Position numbers and translations under genes: made by a program
Notes under the pieces: model-generated
Database searches by the model: none
Told to the model about the DNA's origin: nothing
Seen by the model: only the letters and a program-made list of their open reading frames with translations
In this document: positions 44,202 to 52,198 of the stretch, piece after piece
Numbering within the stretch: position 1 is the first letter of the stretch
Layout of the letters: each line of letters starts with the position of its first letter
Assembly (NCBI GenBank): GCA_964391675.1
Contig: CAYMMX010000009.1
Location: 1 to 64,000, forward strand
Length of the DNA: 64,000 nucleotides
Source of the DNA: CAYMMX01 sp964391675
GTDB lineage: Bacteria > Cyanobacteriota > Vampirovibrionia > Gastranaerophilales > Gastranaerophilaceae
Reading direction: 5' to 3'

Positions 44202-45917
44202 TTCATTATAATAATAATCTAAATCCAAAAGAAAAGCAGCATTTCCTTTGTTGCTTATGCAAACTCCTGATAAGTATTTAATGTGGGAAAAATTTTCTTT
44301 AACAGGATGTTTAACAAAAATTTCATCGGAATTTACAAAATTTTCGGCCGATACTGCAATCAATTCTTTATTTTGTTCAATAATTATCAGGTAATTGGTC
44401 TTTTTATTATCGGATATATGCTTAAAATATTTTGAAAGATCTAGTATTGGTATTATACAGCCTAAGAAATTTATTTTTGTTTTTTGTTCATCTTTAAAAA
44501 TTTCAGTATTATCTTTTACTTTTACAATACTTTTAACTTTATCAGATGGAATTACAAAAAAGTTGTTTTCCAGGCTAAATAAAATTCCTTTGAATATATC
44601 CAAGTTATTTGGTAATTCAAGATTAAATACTGTTCCTTCATTAATTTTACTTTTAACGGTTATATTGCCATTAGATTTAAAAAATCTTCTCTTAATAGCT
44701 GACATTGCTCTTCCAAGTCCGACATATCCTCTTATTGCTTTGTCATATGTTGTTATTTGAGGCAGCATTGTAAATTCTAATAATTCTTCTTCTGTATAAT
44801 CTTTTTTTTCTATTAATCTTGAATCAAGTGCTTTTTGGCATAAAGCTTCTGTATCTATACCTTTTCCATTATCTTTTATTTCAATAATAGTTTTATTCTT
44901 GTTTTTAATGGCATTGAGTTCAATTTTATCTTTTCTGCTTTCTTTTTTTTCATCAAAAGCATGAAATATAGAATTATACATCATATGTATTAATGTATCA
45001 CTAAGGTCATTAAGCAAAAAAGCACGATTTATTAAAATGTCTTCTCCCGAGGTTTTTAATTCAATTTCTTTATCAAGTTCATTTGTAATAATTTTTGCAG
45101 TTTTTATTGTATATTCAAAATTAGGTTTTACTGTTGTTAAATTTAGCTTTTCTGATAAATCCTTTAGTGTGTTTATTATCTCTAATGTTTTTTCTTTGTT
45201 GCATAGATCTTCTTTATGGCCTGGAATGCTATATTCTTCTATATCTGTTTGTATTTTTAAAAAGTATTCAAGCTGTTTAATCATAGAATTAATATCTGCA
45301 ACTTGATCTACGTATACGTAATTTGTCAATAAAACCGTTAAGTGATCACTTATCGATATTATTGTGTCGGTAATTTCTGATATTTTATCGCTATTTTCAA
45401 TTAATATATGCTCAAAAAGTTCGTTTTCAGTTTCTTTGTTTATGTTTTTTAGAGTTATTGGGGCTTGATTACTTAAATTTCTGTTTGTAATTATATTTAA
45501 AGGATTTTTTATGTTCGAAAAATCCTCTTTTTCAGAGTGAAATGAAATAATATATTCTAATACAGACAAATGGTTTTTAATTTTTTCGATAAAAGATTCA
45601 TCATAATTGTTGACATATAAACATAATTGTTTTATGAGTTTAAGAGATTCTAGAACTAAACAAATGTTGTGCGGGCTTAATTGGATTTTTCTTTTATTAA
45701 GATAATTGGTTATAATCAAGGTTTTAAAACTTAAGTGGGATAATACTTTGTGATCCATTTCTTTTGCAAGATTGTTTATCTTTTCCAAATCTTTAGTTAT
45801 TGAAAATAAAAAAGTTTTATTTGAAAAAGGTTCTAAAATTATAATTTTTTTAGTAAGTTCATCAATATTTTTAAAAGCGTTTAGTATAAATTCTTTTGGA
45901 TTTATGTTTTTAATCAT
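44190..45917 (-). CDS. CheA-like protein: degenerate HPt, HATPase, CheW domain
   Basis: A 575-residue protein. The C-terminal 140 residues form a CheW-like domain (GILFSLENNFFVIPSDKVKSIV, FLGCIIPILDLSKYF). The HATPase part holds LIHMMYNSIFHAFDE (N box), IEIKDNGKGID (about 345) and GYVGLGRAMSAIKRRFF. The N-terminal 110 residues look like the HPt/P1 helices of CheA, but the AHTLKG phospho-site is absent. It may not autophosphorylate in the usual way. No receptor, CheY or CheW gene adjoins it. The RBS is ggagga. Confidence 0.75.
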   Translation of the reverse strand: MIKNINPKEFILNAFKNIDELTKKIIILEPFSNKTFLFSITKDLEKINNLAKEMDHKVLSHLSFKTLIITNYLNKRKIQLSPHNICLVLESLKLIKQLCLYVNNYDESFIEKIKNHLSVLEYIISFHSEKEDFSNIKNPLNIITNRNLSNQAPITLKNINKETENELFEHILIENSDKISEITDTIISISDHLTVLLTNYVYVDQVADINSMIKQLEYFLKIQTDIEEYSIPGHKEDLCNKEKTLEIINTLKDLSEKLNLTTVKPNFEYTIKTAKIITNELDKEIELKTSGEDILINRAFLLNDLSDTLIHMMYNSIFHAFDEKKESRKDKIELNAIKNKNKTIIEIKDNGKGIDTEALCQKALDSRLIEKKDYTEEELLEFTMLPQITTYDKAIRGYVGLGRAMSAIKRRFFKSNGNITVKSKINEGTVFNLELPNNLDIFKGILFSLENNFFVIPSDKVKSIVKVKDNTEIFKDEQKTKINFLGCIIPILDLSKYFKHISDNKKTNYLIIIEQNKELIAVSAENFVNSDEIFVKHPVKENFSHIKYLSGVCISNKGNAAFLLDLDYYYNELFF

Positions 45918-46050
45918 TTTCCTCCAGAGTAGAAATATAGTAATCTGGAATATTTAGTATAATTCGTATAACCATTTTAATTTTAATTAAGTAAAAAGTC
46001 TATCCGTTAAAAATATTATAAAAAGTGTAGAGAGAATTAAAATTACAGAT

Positions 46051-46085
46051 AAAAAACCAGATGCCCAAAGGGAGTCTGGTTTTTT
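46051..46085. terminator. Terminator hairpin
   Basis: aaaaaaccaga (46051-46061) pairs with tctggtttttt (46075-46085). It lies directly beside a tRNA 3'-end-like sequence on the minus strand, as does the terminator of the intact tRNA-His at 48.7 kb. The rest of 45918-46258 has no supported gene. Confidence 0.7.
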
Positions 46086-46093
46086 GTTAAAAA

Positions 46094-46127
46094 TGGGGCA
46101 ACCAATGGGTTAGATTTCGAACTAAAT
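46094..46127 (-). pseudogene. Possible decayed tRNA 3' end
   Basis: On the minus strand TTAGTTCGAAATCTAA looks like a T arm, followed by ...CCCATTGGTTGCCCCA, an acceptor-like 3' end with CCA. No matching 5' half is found. Compare the intact tRNA-His at 48702, whose 3' part has the same order of features and an adjoining terminator. It may be a scar of an element that used a tRNA as its site. Speculative. Confidence 0.3.
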
Positions 46128-46258
46128 TGTATAAGATTAGCTCATCAGCTATTACATGATGAGGACACAATAAATATAGCTAAAACTATACTTAATCTGA
46201 ATAATAGTAATAATTTAAATTGATATTTGAATTAGATATAGTATAAATATTTAAAATA

Positions 46259-46726
46259 CTATTTAGTTTCTTGATTATATTGTTGATATTTATATGCTCG
46301 CTTCAAAGCTCTAGGCTTTTTAGCCAAATCAGCCCACATTTCAGCATTACTATTAGGTGCAATTGACTCATATTTAAGTTCAAAATCACGATATGAATAA
46401 CTAGAGATAATTTTCCCATTTTTATCGTATGTCATTCCTGATTTAGTTGCAATCGTGTTATTTGAATAATTAACAATATATTGAGCAAGACCATATTCTA
46501 TTTTGCTTTTAGTCATTTTTTCTATATCTTTGTATTTTTCATTGCCTACATTTTTTATCCAAAAAATGCGTTTATTATAATTTGTATTTCCATAATCATT
46601 TGTATAAAATTTTATACTATCTTTATCAATACAATTATAATCATCTAGTTGAACCCATGATGCAGCAATACAAGATGTGATAGTTAAATTAAATACAAAT
46701 AACCATAATATAAATAACTTTTTCAT
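46259..46726 (-). CDS. Exported protein with surface-adhesin E-like fold
   Basis: A 155-residue protein starting MKKLFILWLFVFNLTITSCI, a Sec signal peptide. The mature part WVQLDDYNCIDKDSIKFY...IFWIKN...YIVNYSNNTIATKSGMTYDKNG, closing ESIAPNSNAEMWADLAKK, follows the pattern of the surface-adhesin protein E family (short secreted beta proteins). Start 46726 is chosen for the ggag site; a longer frame from 46789 would bury the signal. Role unknown. Confidence 0.65.
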   Translation of the reverse strand: MKKLFILWLFVFNLTITSCIAASWVQLDDYNCIDKDSIKFYTNDYGNTNYNKRIFWIKNVGNEKYKDIEKMTKSKIEYGLAQYIVNYSNNTIATKSGMTYDKNGKIISSYSYRDFELKYESIAPNSNAEMWADLAKKPRALKRAYKYQQYNQETK

Positions 46727-46825
46727 ATATACTCCGTAACTTTTTCTACACATTAGCATAAAATATCGTATATGTAAGTTCTCACCCACTTTGAGTCAAA
46801 GTATCACATAGTTTGGACCATAATG

Positions 46826-47083
46826 TTAATCTTTATAAGCTTCTTTTCTCTGCTTTATATCAATAATATAAAGGATTTTTACTTCTGATTCTCTAGATTC
46901 ACAAATTATTCTATAATCACCTTGTCTGATACGATATCTATTGTTATAGCCTTTTAGTTTTTTAAAATTACAACTTTGAGGTGCATCAATAAATTTACTA
47001 ATTCTTTCTTTTATGCGTTTTGCATTGGTTTTATCTATTTCGATTAAGCTTTTAATGGCAGTCTCGGAAAACTGAACAATCAT
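46826..47083 (-). CDS. RelE/ParE-family toxin
   Basis: An 85-residue toxin: VQFSETAIKSLIEIDKTNAKRIKERI, FKKLKGYNNRYRIRQGDYRIICE and the closing KILYIIDIKQRKEAY are typical of the RelE/ParE fold. Its ATG overlaps the antitoxin stop (ATGA, 4 bases), so both are made together. RelE types cut mRNA at the ribosome; ParE types block gyrase. Sequence alone does not decide which. Confidence 0.88.
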   Translation of the reverse strand: MIVQFSETAIKSLIEIDKTNAKRIKERISKFIDAPQSCNFKKLKGYNNRYRIRQGDYRIICESRESEVKILYIIDIKQRKEAYKD

Positions 47084-47358
47084 ATTCCAAGCCTTTCCCA
47101 AACTTCATTTGCATTAACAACTCTTCCGGCGATAATGTCATTTTCTCCGCTTGTTATCCCTTCAAGTTCTTCTTTTGAAAGTTTTTCATCATCTTCTTCT
47201 ACACCATTCCAATCAAATCTAACAGGAAACGCAATTATTTTACCATTTTCAATAGTTATTTCCAGTTCAGTATTTTTATTGATTTTTAAAATATCCAAAT
47301 AAGCCGGTGGAATTACCAGTGCATGACTGTTTCCGGTTCTAGTTAATTTTTTTCTCAT
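47080..47358 (-). CDS. AbrB/MazE-type antitoxin
   Basis: A 92-residue protein: an N-terminal swapped-hairpin DNA-binding domain (KKLTRTGNSHALVIPPAYLDILKINKNTELEITIENGKIIAFP) and an acidic C-terminal toxin-binding part. Start 47358 has an aagga site. It is the first gene of the pair and probably represses its own promoter (47387-47395). A MazE-like antitoxin with a RelE-like toxin is a mixed but known combination. Confidence 0.85.
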   Translation of the reverse strand: MRKKLTRTGNSHALVIPPAYLDILKINKNTELEITIENGKIIAFPVRFDWNGVEEDDEKLSKEELEGITSGENDIIAGRVVNANEVWERLGI

Positions 47359-47386
47359 TGTTTTATTCCTTAATTGATACATTTAT

Positions 47387-47395
47387 ATTATAACA
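47387..47395 (-). promoter_or_regulatory. Extended -10 promoter of the toxin-antitoxin pair
   Basis: On the minus strand TGTTATAAT (47395-47387), an extended -10. It gives a leader of about 22 nt before the antitoxin ATG. No clear -35. A GTACGTAC palindrome lies about 20 bp upstream. Confidence 0.55.
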
Positions 47396-47472
47396 TACAT
47401 TTACATAAGTACGTACAAAAATCATCTTAAAGTATTACAACCGTTAACAAGTGTAACAGTTTTGTAATAATC

Positions 47473-47498
47473 GGGGGGGGGGGGGGGGNNNNNNNNNN
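47473..47498. other. Assembly gap: run of 16 G then 10 N
   Basis: A homopolymer of G at 47473-47488 (out of keeping with the AT-rich surroundings) is followed by exactly 10 N at 47489-47498. This marks a scaffold join of unknown true length, so the order of genes on its two sides is less certain. Confidence 0.97.
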
Positions 47499-47567
47499 AG
47501 CAAATTTAATTTTTAGGGGGTTTAAAATAAATGTGTTAAATAATTATAAATTTATTGGAGGTAAAAT

Positions 47568-47888
47568 ATGGACATTTCAAAAGTAAATAATACATCTTTC
47601 AAAGGGTTATTAACAATATCTGGCCCTAATAAAAACACTGATGTTGTTGTTAATACGAAAGCCGTTTCAACAATAAATGTCTTACCTTATATGGGAGAGA
47701 AGGAAGGCAATATTTTAGGTATTGGAAACAATGAAGGTGCGGTTTTAACAATGAATAATGGTATAAGAGTAAGAACTTTCCTCCCTATTGAAAATGTTGT
47801 TGAAGCTTATAAGCAGGCGGAAGCAAACGGAGAAGCTAAATTAGAAACAAAATATAACCCTGTAATGGAAAAACCTTTATTCGGCTAA
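47568..47888 (+). CDS. Small unknown protein with N-terminal SFKG motif
   Basis: A 106-residue protein starting MDISKVNNTSFKGLLTISG. It is probably a small beta-rich domain (MGEKEGNILGIGNNEGAVLTMNNGIRVRTFLPIENVVEAYKQA). The aggaggt-like site tggagg precedes the ATG. Same tag-like motif as the 24-29 kb operon, but here at residues 10-13 with no membrane segment after it. Confidence 0.65.
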   Translation: MDISKVNNTSFKGLLTISGPNKNTDVVVNTKAVSTINVLPYMGEKEGNILGIGNNEGAVLTMNNGIRVRTFLPIENVVEAYKQAEANGEAKLETKYNPVMEKPLFG

Positions 47889-47920
47889 TTATTTTATTAT
47901 TTAATTTAAAATAAAAGCTT

Positions 47921-48070
47921 GTAGGTTGGGGTTTCTACCCCAACAAAAATGAAATAGAATTAAATTTTCGGATGTCTGTTGGGCTTTCAGCCCAACAGAC
48001 TATATAGGTTAAGTGTTTGACAGAATAAAAAAAACTATGGCAAAGTAGGTAGGATGGGCTTCAGCCCATC
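47921..48070. repeat. Cluster of three REP-like hairpins
   Basis: Three G+C-rich hairpins in AT-rich DNA: GTAG followed by a stem 47925-47931/47938-47944; a 12-bp stem 47974-47985/47989-48000; and GTAG followed by a stem 48053-48060/48063-48070. All have a TGGG...CCCA core with small loops. Two carry the 5' GTAG that marks REP elements moved by RAYT (Y1 HUH) proteins. No RAYT gene is in the window. Confidence 0.65.
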
Positions 48071-48180
48071 AAATCATTCAAACTGCATAATTCATTCATT
48101 GGTTTAAAACTTTTATGTGTACGGAGAATGAGGTAAAATTATAAAATTTATGATGTGCACACTTCAGGAACGAAATGTGA

Positions 48181-48368
48181 ATTTTCGTGCACTTTGGCTC
48201 ATAGTAACTTCCGAGGGGTAAATGCAAAATTTGCTCCTGTATCTCGCTTGCTGTCTAGCTCGTCTGTTTTAGCTCGCATTGTCTGTTACGGCTCAACTTG
48301 CAAGAAAATGTAAATTGTCACATGGTTTGAGCTGATGTAACAGATAGTATGAGCCAAAATGCATTTTT
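48181..48368. repeat. Nested imperfect palindrome of about 190 bp
   Basis: The outer arms share TTTGGCTCATA (48193-48203) with its complement TATGAGCCAAAA (48348-48359). The inner arms share TGTCTGTTAC/GGCTCAA (48280-48296) with TTTGAGC/GTAACAGATA (48326-48347). This could be a miniature element or a structured RNA. The gap 47889-48445 otherwise holds only the REP cluster. Confidence 0.5.
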
Positions 48369-48445
48369 TATAAATTTATTATTAATATGTATTAGGTGTA
48401 AAGTGACATAGATAATGAGAAAAATTAAAGAAAGTTTAATGGATT

Positions 48446-48649
48446 TTAATCAAACTTACCATTCCAAAAGTTTTGTAGAATTTCTTGAAGAGGTCTTTCT
48501 AGATCAGAATATTTTTGAGCAATCACATTTTTTTCATAAGGTGTATTAGTAAAAGGATTTTTGATTGGCTTCAAATTTTCTTTATCAAGAGAATTAATTA
48601 TTCTTGTTGGCAAATCACAATCAATATAATAAATAAATGTTCGAACCAT
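48446..48649 (-). CDS. Short hypothetical protein, possibly a fragment
   Basis: A 67-residue frame (IYYIDCDLPTRIINSLDKEN...ILQNFWNGKFD). Composition looks protein-like, but no ribosome site is seen and its upstream region is the tRNA-His terminator. It may be a small real gene, leaderless, or a remnant of a longer one. Confidence 0.35.
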   Translation of the reverse strand: MVRTFIYYIDCDLPTRIINSLDKENLKPIKNPFTNTPYEKNVIAQKYSDLERPLQEILQNFWNGKFD

Positions 48650-48667
48650 AAAATTCAGTAATAATAC

Positions 48668-48697
48668 AAAAAACTGACCTTTTGAAGGTCAGTTTTT
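48668..48697 (-). terminator. Terminator after tRNA-His
   Basis: aaaaaactgacc (48668-48679) pairs with ggtcagttttt (48687-48697), 4 nt past the tRNA 3' end on the minus strand. Confidence 0.8.
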
Positions 48698-48701
48698 AAA
48701 A

Positions 48702-48778
48702 TGGGGCGGATGATGGGGTTCGAACCCACGTATATCGGAACCACAACCCGAGGCCTTAACCACTTGGCGACACCCGCC
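48702..48778 (-). tRNA. tRNA-His (GTG anticodon)
   Basis: Cloverleaf read on the minus strand: acceptor GCGGGTG/CATCCGC with the extra encoded G at -1 (48778) facing C73, the identity mark of tRNA-His. The anticodon stem is TCGGG/TCCGA with loop TTGTGGT (anticodon GTG). The T arm is GTGGGTTCGAACCCCAT, and CCA is encoded at 48704-48702. It lies just after the rpaB terminator. Confidence 0.95.
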
Positions 48779-48798
48779 GTATACCTAAATTATATTAC

Positions 48799-48842
48799 AA
48801 AAAAAGCGCCTGTCAAAATAAATTTTGACAGGCGCTTTTTTT
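48799..48842 (-). terminator. Terminator of rpaB
   Basis: A 21-bp perfect stem (48799-48819 with 48822-48842) with a GCGCCTGTC core and T run; it is 16 bp past the rpaB stop on the minus strand. Confidence 0.92.
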
Positions 48843-48857
48843 GTTTTTTATTAATTT

Positions 48858-49634
48858 TTAATTGATTCTTTGGAACATGTATCCGATTCCACGAGCTGTT
48901 AATATTAACTCAGGATTTGCCGGATCAGTTTCCAACTTGGAACGTAATCTTGATATATGTACGTCTACAACCCTTGTGTCAATTCTATGGTCTGGTGGGT
49001 AGGCCCATACATGTTGCAATATTTCGTTTCTTGAATATGCTTGACCAGAATTGTTTACTAACAATTCTAATAAACTGAATTCCATTCCTGTAAGACGAAT
49101 TCTTTCATTTTTTCTGAATACTTGACGTCTTGCTGTGTCAATTTTAATATTTCCTGTTGTAATTACATTCTTTGTAATTTTTCCTGTAGGAACAACAGCT
49201 TCACGACTACTTGTCCTTCTCAATACAGCTTTAACACGGGCTTCTAATTCTTTTGGACTGAATGGTTTAATAACATAGTCATCTGCACCTAATTCTAAGC
49301 CTGTAATTCTTTCTGATACATCCCCTAATGCTGTTAATATTATAATAGGAACATCTGATGTTCTTCTGATTTCTCTTGTAACTCCGTAACCATCCATTTT
49401 TGGCATCATAACATCTAAAACTACCAAATCAGGATTCGTTTTATTAAATGCATTAACGGCTTCTTCACCGTCTTCTGCAACTATTACATCATAACCAACC
49501 ATTTTTAGACGAGTTTCTAAAATCCTTCTTATACTTGCTTCGTCATCTGCCACCAAAATCCTTTGTCGAGCATCCATTTCATTTTGCATTTCCGCGTTTT
49601 CTGTCATAGTCATAGTCCTTACGTTTTGTGCCAC
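48858..49634 (-). CDS. rpaB: OmpR-family response regulator, RpaB/Ycf27-like
   Basis: A 258-residue DNA-binding regulator. The receiver has DDE (about 30-32), the acceptor Asp74 in VVLDVMMPKMDG, and Lys123 in YVIKPFSPKELEARVKAVLRR. The winged helix (about 160-256) has RLTGMEFSLLELL and RIDTRVVDVHISRLRSKLE, followed by ILTARGIGYMF. The EARVKAVLRRTSSR stretch and the whole output domain read like cyanobacterial RpaB, which controls high-light and stress genes; what it controls in an organism without photosystems is open. Start GTG 49634 has agga; ATGs at 49613 and 49607 are alternatives. Confidence 0.85.
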   Translation of the reverse strand: MAQNVRTMTMTENAEMQNEMDARQRILVADDEASIRRILETRLKMVGYDVIVAEDGEEAVNAFNKTNPDLVVLDVMMPKMDGYGVTREIRRTSDVPIIILTALGDVSERITGLELGADDYVIKPFSPKELEARVKAVLRRTSSREAVVPTGKITKNVITTGNIKIDTARRQVFRKNERIRLTGMEFSLLELLVNNSGQAYSRNEILQHVWAYPPDHRIDTRVVDVHISRLRSKLETDPANPELILTARGIGYMFQRIN

Positions 49635-49793
49635 TAATTCCTAAAATATCTTAATATAAATAAATTATATTACAAAATATTGATTTTCTTAAATAAATAT
49701 AAATTAATCTTAATTTAATTAACAAAAAATTGCAAGCACTTTTTATGCGAAAATATTGATTGTTTTTTTATATATAGCTCAGATCGTGTATTG

Positions 49794-52187
49794 CTAAGCA
49801 TTTATAAAATCTTGAGAGGCAATTATATTTACGCTTGTAGTATTTTTTAATGCCGGAAACTTGTCAAGTTTATATTTTTTTACAAAAATTACGGCTTCTT
49901 TTCTTGCAAGTTCTAAAATTTTAGCATCTTTAACTATATCTGATATTATTAAATCAGGTAATCCGCTTTGTCTTACACCTAAGAATTCACCGGGACCTCT
50001 TATTTGTAAGTCCTTTTCTGCTATCACAAAACCATCATTGGTCTGTTCCATAATTTGTAGCCTTTCCATGGTTTCTTGAGATTTCGTTGATGTAGAAATG
50101 ATACAGTATGATTGCAAGTCACTTCTTCCCACTCGTCCGCGGAGTTGATGCAATTGAGATAAACCAAATCTTTCGCCATTTTCTATAAGCATAACTGTTG
50201 CATTTGGAATGTCTACTCCCACTTCAATAACTGTTGTCGAGACTAAAATATCGTATTTTTTATTCTTAAAGTCGGACATTATCCGCTCTTTTTCTTCATT
50301 TTTCAATTTTCCATGTAAAAGTCCTATTTTATATTGCGGAAAAACTTCTTTTTGAAGTTTTTCCGCTTCTATTGTTGCTGCTTTAGCTGAAAGGGTTTCA
50401 CTTTCTTCTATTAGCGGGTAAACTATATAGGCTTGTCTGCCGAGTTTAACTTCTTTATTTATAATTTCATATGCTTGTTTATGTTTACTTTGTGTTATAA
50501 GTTTTGTTTGAATAGGTTTTCTTCCTTTAGGCAATTCATCTATTATTGTCAAATCCAGATCCCCATGAATCGTAAGAGCGAGTGTTCTTGGAATGGGAGT
50601 TGCTGTCATTGTTAACATTTGAGGACTTTGAGCTTTGTTTTTAAGTTTAGTTCTTTGCTTCACGCCGAAACGATGTTGTTCATCGATTACTATAGCTCCA
50701 AGATTATTGAAATCAATATTTTCCTGAATTAAAGCATGTGTTCCCACAGCTATATGTGTCTGACCATTTTTTAAATCTTTTTCAATTATTGTTTTTAATT
50801 TTTTCGGATTACTTCCCAGAAAAAGACCAACACTTAATCCCATAGGAGTTAGCCATTGAATTAAATTATTATAGTGTTGTTGGGCAAGAATTTCTGTTGG
50901 TGCCATAATAGCTCCCTGATATCCGTTTTCAATAGCTGCGAGTAACATGATTGTTGCAACAACAGTTTTTCCGCTTCCCACATCTCCTTGTAGCAGTCTT
51001 TGCATTGGTTCAGTTGAATTTAAGTCTTTTAAAATGTCGTCAATCGCTTTTTTTTGTGCGTTTGTCAGTTCAAAAGGAAGATTTTTTATAAAATTTTTAA
51101 CCAAACCTTTTTCCTTTATTTTTAGTGCTATAGATGTATTATTTCTTCTGTTTTCTTCTCTTAAATTCGCAAGTTTTAGTTGAATTAGAAAAAGTTCTTC
51201 AAAAACTAATGAAAAACGTGCGTTTTCTAACATTTCTATTGTTTGTGGGAAATGAATTTGTTCAATAGCTTCTTTTTTTTCTAGTAAATTATATTTTTTT
51301 ATTAAATAATCAGGTATAACAGTAGTAATTTGTTCTTTGTATATTTCAATAGTATTAAATATAGCTTTTCTTAATATTTTTATATTGATATTTTCGTTTA
51401 GCGGGTATATTGGGACTATACGCGCCAAATTTAAATTTGTCCCTTGTTCCAGAAAATCTCCTGACATTATTGAATATTGTGGTTTATCAAGTGTTAATCT
51501 TCCGTCAAAACTATTTAGTTTTACTGTTCCGGAAACCATAATTCCGGAACCTTTTGGGAATTGAGACTTATATCTTTCAATCATTACTCTATTAGCTTTT
51601 GCATAAAAGAAGTTTAAATCTATATTCCCGCTTTCATCAGCAATTTTTATTTTAAGAACGCTTAAATTATTTCTCGTTGTGAATACTTGGATTGATTTAA
51701 TATAACCGAAAATAGTTGTATTTGTTTCCGGCGTGAGATTTTTAATCAGGGTTCTTTTTGAATAATCGATATGTTTTCTCGGGAAGTAAAAAAGCAAATC
51801 CTGAACCGTATAAATTCCAAGTTTATTAAGTGCATAACCTACTTTAGGACCAATACCTTTAATATAAATTACATCGAGTTCAGAGGGATTTGTATTTAAA
51901 GGTGTTTTTGGCTCGTTGGAGTTTTTTTTTGGACTAAGCTCAGAATTTATTACGTTAATTAATCTATCAATCGTTTTTTTTCTTAGAGGCATTGTATCAT
52001 GTGGATAAATGTCAAAAGCTTCCATTAAAATTTTCCATTTAGGATTTTTATTTGAAATTTTGTATGCTTTTAATATTTCACCTTTTATAAATTTAGCGAA
52101 AGTTTCATTTTTGCCTTTTATATTAATATATTGGTGTTTTCTCTCAATTTCTATTGCTTTTTTTATTTGTTCAAGGTTTTCAAACAT
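49794..52187 (-). CDS. recG: ATP-dependent DNA helicase RecG
   Basis: A 797-residue helicase that remodels stalled forks and Holliday junctions. After an N-terminal extension of about 105 residues comes the wedge/OB region (IKGIGPKVGYALNKLGIYTVQDLLFYFPRKH). Walker A is GDVGSGKTV, motif II is DEQHRFG, motif III is TATPIPRTLAL, and motif VI is QLRGRVGRSDLQSYC. It is about 100 residues longer than E. coli RecG; long forms occur in cyanobacteria. It starts 11 nt after etfA with no clear ribosome site, so it ends a five-gene operon. Confidence 0.96.
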   Translation of the reverse strand: MFENLEQIKKAIEIERKHQYINIKGKNETFAKFIKGEILKAYKISNKNPKWKILMEAFDIYPHDTMPLRKKTIDRLINVINSELSPKKNSNEPKTPLNTNPSELDVIYIKGIGPKVGYALNKLGIYTVQDLLFYFPRKHIDYSKRTLIKNLTPETNTTIFGYIKSIQVFTTRNNLSVLKIKIADESGNIDLNFFYAKANRVMIERYKSQFPKGSGIMVSGTVKLNSFDGRLTLDKPQYSIMSGDFLEQGTNLNLARIVPIYPLNENINIKILRKAIFNTIEIYKEQITTVIPDYLIKKYNLLEKKEAIEQIHFPQTIEMLENARFSLVFEELFLIQLKLANLREENRRNNTSIALKIKEKGLVKNFIKNLPFELTNAQKKAIDDILKDLNSTEPMQRLLQGDVGSGKTVVATIMLLAAIENGYQGAIMAPTEILAQQHYNNLIQWLTPMGLSVGLFLGSNPKKLKTIIEKDLKNGQTHIAVGTHALIQENIDFNNLGAIVIDEQHRFGVKQRTKLKNKAQSPQMLTMTATPIPRTLALTIHGDLDLTIIDELPKGRKPIQTKLITQSKHKQAYEIINKEVKLGRQAYIVYPLIEESETLSAKAATIEAEKLQKEVFPQYKIGLLHGKLKNEEKERIMSDFKNKKYDILVSTTVIEVGVDIPNATVMLIENGERFGLSQLHQLRGRVGRSDLQSYCIISTSTKSQETMERLQIMEQTNDGFVIAEKDLQIRGPGEFLGVRQSGLPDLIISDIVKDAKILELARKEAVIFVKKYKLDKFPALKNTTSVNIIASQDFINA

Positions 52188-52198
52188 ATTGAAAATTT

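Noticed and set aside
46094..46225. An open plus-strand frame reading ...NGLDFELNCIRLAHQLLH... as a gene
   Set aside because: It has no start codon or ribosome site and runs out of a terminator hairpin; at best a remnant of a coding end.
47921..48070. A short CRISPR array
   Set aside because: The three units are hairpins of different sequence and spacing, with no constant repeat and no cas genes.
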